DNA of 64,000 bases, taken from contig OX411558.1 in the NCBI GenBank assembly GCA_948146395.1, positions 52,027,622 through 52,091,621 of the forward strand, in the 5' to 3' direction. This document shows, in pieces, positions 13,001 to 25,000 of the stretch. The translations under genes were made by a program, and so were the position numbers. How positions within the stretch are numbered: position 1 is the first letter of the stretch; each line of letters opens with the position of its first letter. This DNA comes from Fragum whitleyi (taxonomy: Eukaryota; Mollusca; Bivalvia; Cardiida; Cardiidae). The notes under the pieces are model-generated. The model searched no databases and was not told the DNA's origin. It was given only the letters and a program-made list of their open reading frames with translations.

Positions 13001-16000
13001 ATATGGCAGTGATAATGTCTTTATAGGCCTCTGACCAGTCCCGCTTTAAACTCTCGTATATTCCTGGAAAGTCTCGAACCCACATCTTCTGGCCTATGGT
13101 CCAAATATGGCCAAGCTCAGCGTTTGCCTGTAAGAAAAGTAAAACATTGAGGTAGTGGACATGTAATAGTTCCGCAATGTTTTGGAAGTTATGAACTTTA
13201 GCAGTGTTACCCAGGGCATCCTAATGTTTCCTTTGGGTTCAAACATCATATGATTCAATAATAACATTTTCTCACTTTATCATAATTTTTGCTTGTAACA
13301 GCATCTTTGCAAGCTAAGGGTTCTGGCCCCACTATGTTCCTTCCTTGGCTTGCGAAGATGGCTTACAGTAGAGAGACTTTTTTAATACTAAATAGCTAAA
13401 TAAAAGTGGTTGCTAATAGAGGTGGTTGCTCAAGCAATTTTGACTGTATTTTGTATTTTTTATCAAAATATTTCAGTAAATTTTGCACTTACTACAAATT
13501 GTGGGTACTTTAACTAATATTGGGTTTAAGGAGCTAAACCTTTTATATCTTATAATTTTAAGCTTCTCCTTTTGAAGATGAACTTATGATCAATGAAAAA
13601 CAAGAGGCCCTTAGATGAGAGTCTGAGAGGCTTACAGGGAAATAACTCAATAAATATGCTGAGTCGAGTTATGGTTCTTGTGCACTGCACTTCTCCTCAA
13701 TGAGATCGATCCACCTGTGGAGTTTCATGATTCTAGCTTGCATACTTTTTGAGATATGCTGTTGCAAAATAGATCTATGGACAGACCAAAGAACTGACAA
13801 GTGCAAAGCAAAATATCCCCTCTTCTTTGAAAGGGAGGGGGGATAAACTGAGACAAAATGTGAAGATTTTGGTATAATTTCTATTAAGCCTATCATTCTG
13901 AAAATTTATGATGTCTTTGCTGTAATGAGTCACACTTAGATAACGTAAAATATGGTGAATTGAACAAAAGTAGGGTACAATATTTTAGTAATTTTAAATT
14001 CACTGGTTTGGTAGTGAGATTACCAAGTGATGAACTAACAAAAAGAATTTAAGACCTGTACTCACTGTTTTAACTTGCTGTGGTATTCTTTTCCATAAAA
14101 ACTTAGCATTACATCTATTGAAGAAGACAAAACACATCTCAATTTTCAAACTAATTCTTACATTTTAATTTACTATAGAAAAGAGAACTCTTCAGTTATC
14201 TTTTGAAGTTTGACCTTGATAACTGACATTGACCTTGTCACATGACCTTGACCTTGATTATTGACATCGACCTTGTCACATGACCTTGACCTTGATTATT
14301 GACATCGACCTTGTCACATGACCTTGACCTTGATTATTGACATTGACCTTGTCAGATGACCTTGACCTAAACCTTAAAATGCAGACTGATGATAGGAACC
14401 TTTATGTAAGAGCATTGTAACTTGATCAGACAGATGGTGAACAAGAGGACCATGATGGTCCTTTATTGCTCACCTTAGTTTCTTTGTCATAATTGATAAT
14501 TATCAAAAGGGGGTGTTCCAAATATATAGTAAAATGTGCCCACGCTTAGATTTTTATGATATTGTGGGTAATTATAGTACTGGGTATACTGATTAAGGAA
14601 ATGACTTTTTTTTCCAAAATGAGTAAAGAGGGTCGACCATAAAGTACCCGAAAGCACATCTTATCAAATGCAAAGGGGTGTAAGGAAAAAAATCACATTG
14701 CAAGGAAATTTTGGAATCTGTAAAAAGAATTTGTTACTGATTTAAAAGACAATTGGTACCTTTATGTTTTTATATAGGTTGGGATCTTATGTCTGTTTAC
14801 TCCTAACAGATTTCCCAAAAAGTTCTTGAAAAATTCATGAAAATTTGAAAAAAATGAAATAATGTTCTGAGGTAAAGGGTTAAAATTTTGAAGTTGTAGC
14901 TCTAGTCCAGTTATCAAACTCTTTTAAAATTAAGAAACATATGTTCTTAATGTTTACAGAAAGTTTCATTGAAATCGAAAACCGGTAAGTTAGTCGAAAA
15001 TCTTTAAGTGTAGAAGATAGTGGGTGGGGTAAGATATAGATTTCACCAATCTGATAATCTTAAAGTGTGAATAACTTTACAACGGCTATAGACAGGATGT
15101 TCATATTTCATACATGGATCCTTTGTGACAAAGCCTATTTACAAAGATTAATCAAAATCATCTGTCAATGTCAAGATTAATTATCAAGGTCATTGTTATA
15201 AATAAAAAAACAATTTCATTGAGCTTTGGGAACATACTTTGCAAAAGTAATGAATGATGATTTTGATTTTCAATTATAGTATCTTTTAAACAAATGTATT
15301 TCAGTTTGTTCCTAACTTAAAGTCATTTGTGAAGGTCAATGTCAGATTTTCTTTTAAACAAACTCATTTCAGTTGTTTCCTTACTCAATTTCATGTTTGA
15401 TGGTCAATACCACATATGAGGATGGTGTTTAGGATTTGACACTACGTATTTTCTGTCACAATCCTGTAGAAGTTACTTGTTCTATGCTTTACAGGTCCGT
15501 TTTAGAAATAAAATTCCTCCAAAGAAAACGCGAGACACTTTTAGCAATAAATCAAAATTTAATCGAACTGTAGGTTATGAAATGAAAAACTTTGGAAGGA
15601 AAAACAGTGTGGAAAAAGAAGGAATCTCTTGTTACAAGCATTTTCTTCTTTTTATACAGCGTTTTCCTTTGGGATATGAAAATGTCGAGTTTTGGGATAG
15701 GCAATATATATATTTGAATTTTTAAGTTAACAAATGAAGATGAACAATCACTACGTTCCTGAAGGACCTGCAACATTCCGGCATTGCTGATACATGTACT
15801 AGTCCTTCCTAAAATATACTTGCCTCCGGCCCAAGGGTTATTGTCTGTGCTGACCCCTAGTCTTAATTCAAATAAGAAATACTACTTTAAAGATAATACA
15901 ATTTGAAAGAATCTTTTTCCTTCATAAATAAATGTTTCTCCTAGGTCTTAAGGTAAGTGTTGTTTGTAAACAAGGGGTAAATAATGAAACTAAATCACTC

Positions 16001-19000
16001 AACTGAGTTTTATTGGTCACTGAAGTGACATTCTGGCAAAGATTCGTAGAAATTAGCCTAGTTGTTGAGATGTAATTCAATGAAAAGGGTCAGCTTAGAA
16101 ATTATTGAAATTGGTATATTGGTTAAAAAGATGATGATGTTTTCATCCGCCAAGTCAAACAGATTTTAATGCCAATTTCAAGAACAATATTTGCAATGGG
16201 TTTCCAAAGGAATATTGTGGAAAAGTTGCATTCAAATTAGCTTGATGGTTCAGGAGGAAATGTTGTTCAATGATTTAATAGTGAAAAAAGCCATGGTCAT
16301 ATTTATGGGCCAATCCGAATTTTGCGAACAATCTTTGAGAAGGGTTATCCAAGAAAAGTTCTAGCAAAGTGTCATTGAAATTGCCTTGAGGGTTAAGGAG
16401 GAGAAGAAGTTTTGAAAAATTTGGAAGACGGAAACCACATGATGCATGACCTGCGACGGACTAGGGATCCTAAAAGCTCCCTTCGGGAATGTTGTGCTCT
16501 GGTGAGCTAGAAATCAAGAAACGATACAGTTCCCTTTTACGTTAAATTATATCTTAATATTACATTTATAATTAAACTAAAAAGTTTAAGAGATATTGTG
16601 TAGCCAATTTAGTGAAAGTATGACTTTAACCTTTGAACTCGAGTTGCGACAAACGACATATTTTCTGTTTCTTTCTGATCTAGAACTGTGTTTATTTAAT
16701 CAAAATCATCCAAATAGTTTATGGTAATTCTTTTAGACATTTGGGACAGAATTAGGACATTAAACCTAAAAGAAACAAAAGATGTTTTAAAAACATTTAT
16801 GCCCCCATTTGAGCAAGCCAATGACCTATTCCTTGTCATTTAACACGGGCAATATCTCAAAAAATATGATGAGTAGAGTTACGGTTCTTTTGAACTGTAC
16901 TTCTCTTCAATAGATGAACAGACCGACAAAGAATGGTGCAAAACAACAGCAAAATCTCAAATATGTCTCCTAGAGGATATTACCGGCCGCTTTTCCGTTG
17001 CCATTCAAATTAAAAAAAACCCCATAATTTATTGTTATAATAATTTGTTTATATACTTTTTTTTTCATAACTGTCCGCGATACTTATACTTGGCCAGGTC
17101 GATGATATCATAAGGTTATGCATAAACATATTATGGAAATCTTTCATAAACCCTAAAAGGAGTATTGCATCTTAAAACCAAGAGGACATACATAAGATCA
17201 ATACCATGAACTGTTTTTAGCCAAGAGCAAGACAGATATGCCTTTTCGCTCTTTGATTCTATGTAAAAAAGGGATGCACCAAAGCCCAAATGTGACCCCA
17301 GGGTCTTGATATGAACAAACTTTGTCCATTAGATGATGCTACATACCAAATATGAAAGCTGTCTGCCTTCTTGTTTCAGAAGAGAAGTTTTTTTTAAGTT
17401 TTTCGCTCTTTGATTCTATGTAAAAAGGGTTGCGCCCAAATGGAGCCCAAATATGACCCCAGGGTCTTGATAGGAACAAACTTGGTAGAGGTCCACTAGA
17501 TGATGCTATATACCAAATATGAAAGCTGTCCACCTTCTTGTTTCAGAGAATAAGATTTTTGAAGATTTTCATATTTTCACTCGTTTTGTTAAAGGTAAAG
17601 GGAAAGCTAAGGGTGGATTTTATCTATTTGAACAACTTTGGTAAGGCTTGACCAAAGGAACATATCTGCCAAGTTTCATCAAGATTGGTCCCTTGGTTTA
17701 GGAGGAGAAAGTGTTTAAAGAAATTGTGGACGACGCACAACTGGCGACGGACATTCTACGTTCACATTAGCTTACCTTGAGCACTTTGTGCTCAGGTGAG
17801 CTAAAAACAAACATAGATTAAACAAAAATGCTAAGTTTTTGTTTTTTATTTTAGTGTAATCTTGTTTGCTGACAATGACCTTGCACATGTAAGACTATCA
17901 TCAAGTTACTGGATGTGTTAACCTGAGATCACATATCCGACAAAAAATAAACATTGTATATCTTGAATAGGCTCGCATGTTTGTTTATTTTTGCTCAGTT
18001 TAACCTTTTAAGTGAAATTGCTTTTAAGCATTTTTTTTATTTTCGAGTGTGTAAAAAATTGTCAAACAACTTTTCATTTTATATATTCATTATCTTAATC
18101 ACTTTTATAGGCTTTACAGCACATGAAAACTATGTATATGCAATGCATAAATTGATAAGTATAAAAAAATATAGCATATTTAACTACCCCATCAACTTAC
18201 CTAAACATGGATGACCTTGACCTCAGAGATTTCAGATCTCAAGTGATTTGATTCATTATGATGTCACATATGAGTAGTGTATCTAGAAAAGGATTGAAGT
18301 AATTTGCAAATATCATTTTTTATGATGTGCAGACAGATAGGCACATTTCTAAGAGACAGACAGACAGATAGATAGATAGCCAGTCACTAGCACACAATAT
18401 TTTTCCTATTTTTTTCAACTCAGGAAAATAAGAAACAAATTCTGTAATACTTACTGTATGATACTATTGAAATTTTTGCAAGGATTAAAGAAAATCAAGT
18501 AAATTATATTTTTCATCTTACCCCACCCACTTTTTCAACATTGGGGTAAAGCAAGGGCTGTAATTTGCCCAGTTTAGTGATACAAAAAAACATCTTATGC
18601 AGTATATGCCTCGACTAGTAATTATTTGCAAATTTGTATAAAGATAAATGCAAGGACATTTAAATAATGGCTATTTCAGGACATAATACAAGATTTTGGA
18701 TGAATTTTGAAAATAAAGATGTGTATTTATAAGCATAAAAAATAATGTTACCGGTTTTCAATCTTCTTTAAATTTTTACACAAGAAAGAAGGATAGTAGA
18801 GCTTATTTTTTGAAGAGTAACTAAACTGGACTAGCATCAGAAGGTACTAATCTATGCGCTCAAAATTTATATTCATCTCAATTTTTTTTAAAAAAATAAG
18901 AAATTTTTATATTCAAGAGTATAAAAATTCGTCAAACAACGTAAAACTTGCCATTTAGATATTCATTATCTTAATAAATACTATAAACTTTACAGTACAT

Positions 19001-22000
19001 AAAAAACAATTCAAAAATTGATAAGTATAAAGAAATTATAGCATATTAAATTACCCCACCCACTTACCTCAACATGGATTAAGACAAGGGGCTGTAATTT
19101 GACCTCTTTTTGAGATATTGACAAATGAAAGTTTGTTCTGTGGTACATTTAATGTGTAGAATGTATTTGCAAAGTTTCATGAAAATCCGTGCGTGGGCAC
19201 TTTTGGAACACCTCCTTTCCAGCAAAAGCCATAATTTATGTTTTGTTAAAGTGTTAACACAAAAATTGTGCTTAAGACCCCTTTTCCCATGATATGGCAT
19301 GGATCCTTCCCATTTTCTATAGGATTCATCCTTATGACCTGACAAAGATTCAGACCAAAGTTTCATGATGATTGGTCCATATTTGTGGCCTCTAGAGTGT
19401 AAACACTTAAATTGTTGACTATGGACGACAGACATCCAATGATCACAAAAGCTCTCCATGAGCACGATGTGCTCAGGTGAGCTTAAAGTGGACAGACAGA
19501 CACTGGTAAAACAATATGCCCCTGGGGCCCATACTAGTAATCATCTTAGGACTGTTTTTTGCAAAAGTCAAAAATTAAATTTGCTTCTAAAGTAGTACCG
19601 GTAACTAAATATGGAATTCTGAAGACGATTCCTATGAGATATAGCAAGGCAGAATCTTACAATGAATGAAAACACCAGGTAGGATTTATAATTTTGACTT
19701 AGGATTAATTTTTTCTTAAGTAGTTTAGTAAAATAGCTCCTGATCTTTAGCAGTGAGTGGAGCTTGGTGTAATTTTTGTACCTGAGTACTCGATATCTTT
19801 TTACCCGTAGGCACTCGGGAACCCGCTGAATTACTGCTCATAAATTCATTTAATCAACTTAATGTTTTCAAAGGCAGAATGAGATCCAGAATTTCATATG
19901 TGATCTGTCATGTGAAAAGGGACCATCTGGGTAGTGCCAAAAGTGTCGACCCTAGTCAGATGGCGTGGACTGCGCAGATTGACTAGGGTTGAAACTTTTG
20001 AACCGTGCTTATATTGAATCTAAAATGATCAATCTACTTTCCAGTGAAAGAATTTTTGAAATGCGACTTATAGTTAGTATGGTGGATCAAATCTCTTATT
20101 CAATAATTTATTTTACAGAATTCCTGGATGGTCCCTTTTTGTGTGACGGGTCACATATTATAATATTTATTCTCCCTAGCTTTTTGAACATCAATTACTT
20201 CCTATTCAAAATCTGAGGTTGGAATATAGAAATTCAGACATGGTTATAAGGGATGCAGGTGTTGCGAGTGTACCCAGGTATTACTCGAAAATAAGTAGCC
20301 TGGACTCTCAAAACTATCGAATGTAAGTCTGTAAAACCATCTGGAAATCAAATTCAGAAAAAATTGAAGACTGTTTTAAACAGTCTTTAATTCTTTTTGA
20401 AGTTGATTCCCAAAGGTACATAGTGCTTATACAAATGCCGTAAGGGTATCAGGTAATTATTCAGGACCCTGGTAGGAACCTTCTAGAATTGATGGCGTAA
20501 GAAAAGACAAGTGAACTTCAGTGTTTGACACTAACTTTTTTTTCCACCAGCCTGAAGGACCTATTAGCTCTAAATATTACAGGTCATCCCTCATAACAAC
20601 AGGTCCTGCATGAAAAACCATGCTTGATTTAAAAGATAAATTACGAGGAAAACATTGTTGTTAACATTGTTGGCAAGCAATTTCTTCTTTTTCTACAAAG
20701 ATTTCCAATTGGAAATGCATATAAGTATTAGAAAGGCAATTATTTTTCAAAACTTGACAGAAATACCAAGTACTGCCATTTAGTACAGGTCTAAAGGACC
20801 TGCAGCATGGTTACATCTACCAGTCCTCCCTAAAATTCACAGGTCTCTGGCCCGAGGACTGATGTTAGTGTCGATCTCTGCAACTTACGTATCATTTTGA
20901 AGAAGATATAGACAAAGAAGTTTTCCATAAATCTGGGCACCAGCTACACCCCCTGGGGCCTGAAATTAGAAGTTACCCAGTCTACATAAGTTTAAATGTA
21001 AACCTAGTCTAAAATCTTTATGTCTTGACATAACTCTTATGTTATAACTCTTATGTCTTATGTTCCAACTAGAGTTTCTCATTGGATTCGTGTATCCGAT
21101 TGAGGGAGCTAATTTGGGGTTATCAAAAAGAATTTGTCCCATTTTTTTTCTCTTCACTATCTTTAAAATAAAGTTAGTCCACATGATAATTTTCAATGCT
21201 AAGATTTGCACAAGTTGCAGACACAGACATAATTTCCAGAGATGGTATGACGAAGTTAGTCAGCCATTTTAGAAAAGTCGGTAATTTCTTTAAATTCATA
21301 AATAAGTTTCTTATACTGGAAAAGAAAACATAATGCTAATTTTTCTCTTCATTTTTTACACAAAGTAAAACTGTAAACAGTTTGGTTTTACAAAAATCCC
21401 CATTATATTAGAGATTTGACATGCACGAATCCAATGAGAAGGCACAAATTGATGCGAAACAGGGATACTGGTGTGAGAAATACCAGGAATCCATTGGTAG
21501 GTGGATTTTATTGGAAGGGCATGCCCAGAAAAGGCAGGGGGGTGTTATTGAGGCCATGGCGGGGTGCCCTCCTAAAAGGGCCTTGCTGGAGCACTGCGAT
21601 CAATTGGTTACCAGTCAACTCGGCCCATCGAATAGCTCTGCCCGGTCAACTCGGCCCCAATATATAGTCTATAGTAACATAGATTATTTTTCATGATTTT
21701 ATTCTTTTACATATACATTTTTGACTTATTAATAATATTTTATGGCATCATTGTTTGATTATGTACATTTCTAAGAATGATCCTAAAGTTTCAATTTAAC
21801 TTTTTAATATTCTGATACCTACGTAAATTTTCTAATAACTGAATGAAGATTGGATACTTTTGTGTTTTAAATAAAAATGCTGAATGAAGAATCGAAAATA
21901 TTAAGGGGTTGGCTTAAAATGAAATTGGGCCGAGTTGACCAGTCACCGATCGGTGACCGGTTAACTCGGCCAATTTTTAACTCAGCCCATTGGCTACTCG

Positions 22001-25000
22001 GCCCAATGTAAAACTCGGCCCAAATATATGGTATATAGATATAACGATAAAGTTCAATAAATTTGGTATTTTACTTTATCCTAGCATTATTATCTAAGTT
22101 AAACATATTTTATGTTCCAAATATTTTCTTCTACCATATATATGTAGTATTAAGAATTTACGAGACCTTCGACATGTGCCGATAAGTGAAGGCACATTAA
22201 GAAATCAACTGGTCGTTAAAGGTGTCACACAAACACTTAAGCACACACCTAAGCTACCTGGTTATTCCTGGATATATAATGCAATAAAGTTATATTACTA
22301 TATTTGGGCCGAGTTAACCGGGCCGAGTTGACCGTGCCGAATTGACTGGTAACCCACCGATCAATTAGGCGCAATGTCAAATGTCAAAAAGGCCCTGTTA
22401 CGGGGATGGGGCCTTGTTTTTAAACCCAAATAATTGCAATCCAATAAAATAAAGAATTCTGATTGGTTTAAATTGCATCACATGGGGAAATCCATTGCAC
22501 TTTATTTCTGTATAAAATGCAATTGGTCTTTTGGGAAACCCCCGGAATTCGATCTGCAAGTCCTGTGTTGTAGGAACTCGAATTAACCTAGTTCCCGATC
22601 ATCAACGCAACATTGCTATTCAATCTATCATAAATTAATATATTTTCGAAAGAATTTACAATTTCAAGCATGCAGTTCTGATTCTGAGCCGACGTAAACT
22701 TAGAAAACAGCGAGTCGACGAAGACCTTCAAGCAACCCTCTTAACTAAGACCGACCACGCTGTTTTCGTTTAAAAATACAGACTTACTTGGCAGAAACAA
22801 GCTTTTTGGTCATAAGTACCTCTACGAATTTTAATGTTGTCTTTTATTTGTGTATCATTTGTTTAACTATATGACATTTCACTTCGATAGCGAGATAAAC
22901 AATACACAATCTAAAAATAGATTGTGTAAAATACACGCGGAAAGTAGACTTGAATCTTTAATGTTTGGCTGAGTATTTTAATCGTTTCTTCGATATAGAT
23001 GATTGCAATTATAAGGGACGAGTGTCTTTTTCACTGCGTTTATTGGGGTATAAAGTGCAATTTCCTTAGCACATGGCTTAATCATTACGCCCTATGGGCG
23101 TTATTTGCCCATGCTAAGGCAATTGCACTTTATACCCCAATAAACGCAGTGAAAAAGACACTCATCCCTATAATAAAAAAGTCTAATCACGAAATGAGCC
23201 CCTAGAAGAAAGAAGGAAAAATCTGCGACTTGTCCTAATGTACAAGGTGGTTGAGGGGTTAGTACCGTCCCTGCCTGCATCAAAATTCCTCACATTCCAA
23301 AAGCCAAAAAGGTCAATTAGAACAAAGAAATACACTGATCACATCAGCACAAACATAGTAGAAAAACATGTTTGCAACAACACAAAAAGCCTAGCCATAC
23401 CCGCTGAAAAAACAACACAATACAAGCACTCATTCTTTGTAAACACCACTATCCAGTGGAATCACCTGCCAAATGCAACAGTGCATGCAGGCTCGTTAGC
23501 GGCCTTTAAGACGGCCCTCAAAAACGAGAGCCAGTGATATGGCAACACACACTTCCGTTGTATAAAAGCCTTTTTAGGTCTAAGGGAACTAATTCATTTC
23601 CAACCACTCTGGTAGAAAACTTTAGGGAAACTCCGGTCCATATACTCAAATGTTGAAGGTGATCTCTGATTGGTCAATATTATTGAAATCCAAAATTGTT
23701 TGTATATTTTTCAGCGATTATAATCCGTTATTGAAATACAATCGAAAAATTAAAGATTCTAAACTATTTTCCGGGTCCAAAAGCTATTTTTAAACATGGG
23801 TACATTTTTTTGAGGGGCCGGTAAAAACAGCTTCGCGGTAAGGGTCATCTCAAAAATGGCCCGAAAAGTCGTAGAGAAAAGGGATCATGCCATACTAATT
23901 TTCAATTCATTTCATGCGCAAATGAACGGGCCTCAATTTAAGACAGGTTTGATCACTCTCGCAAACTCTTGGACTGAGCTATGACCGGAAAGGTTATAAT
24001 GGCCGATAACGGAAAATGAATTAGTTCCCTTATACCTAAATGGTAAATATGCAAATAAGTGCATGTTCTCTTATTAATGGTCTTGTAAGAGTTAACTCGT
24101 CCGCTTAGAGATTTTATTTCAGGTTACTTAATCACCAAATATCGAGAAAAATATTCTTTAAATGATATGTCAAGCTAAAAGGGCCAATTCGGTATTCATT
24201 TAGTGCTTTTTGACAGTAAAAACACCACGCTCGCCGGACAATAGCACCCATTTCTTGCATTTTTTAGTCATTGAATGTGTGTCAGTGCCTTGCATTCTTT
24301 GCATGCATATATTGCAAAATAGTTTTCTTTTAGTTTGACGGTCGATTTTTGTACCCGGAAGTAATTAGGACTATTACGTAATAAGATAAACTTAATCTTG
24401 GGCCGTCTCTAGAAGGAAAAATCTACTCCACTGGTTCGTCGTAACTTGATATTGATTGGATATTTTTAAGTCACAAACAACAAAACTTTATTTTAAGGGT
24501 AGAACTAAAGAAAACCGAACAAAATCCGGTCTAATTTAACACTTTTTGACAGAAACATTGGAAAAAAATAATATTTTTGACAAAAAATATATGAAAAAAT
24601 AAAATTTCAACAAAAGATAAGGGTTAATTTTACAAATAAATCCGTGTTGAATTATATCGGATTTGCAAAATATGCGCTTTAAGTATTCATTGAAACAAAA
24701 TAATAGACAATAGTGAAAAGAGAATGGTATTTTTGGAATATTTTTAGTTAATTTCGGCTTTTTTAACGGGGGGGGGGGGGGGGGGGGGGGGGTCAACCAA
24801 GTTGATGTTTGCCTGGCTGGAGTGAAAGATAAGCGCTAATTTTCAAAAACTACTCAACCAATTGCACTTTTTTTCTTAAATGTGGCAAACAACATTTTTT
24901 TATGTTATTATATTCTTAATTTGGATTAGTTATACTGTAAAAATATATCATTAGCCCCAAAATAAGAGAAAAGAAGATTTTTTGCACAAAAAGATAAGGG

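Noticed and set aside
21416..21696. Two overlapping short plus-strand frames
   Set aside because: Lie in SINE-like and MULE-like repeat sequence; no similarity recognised.
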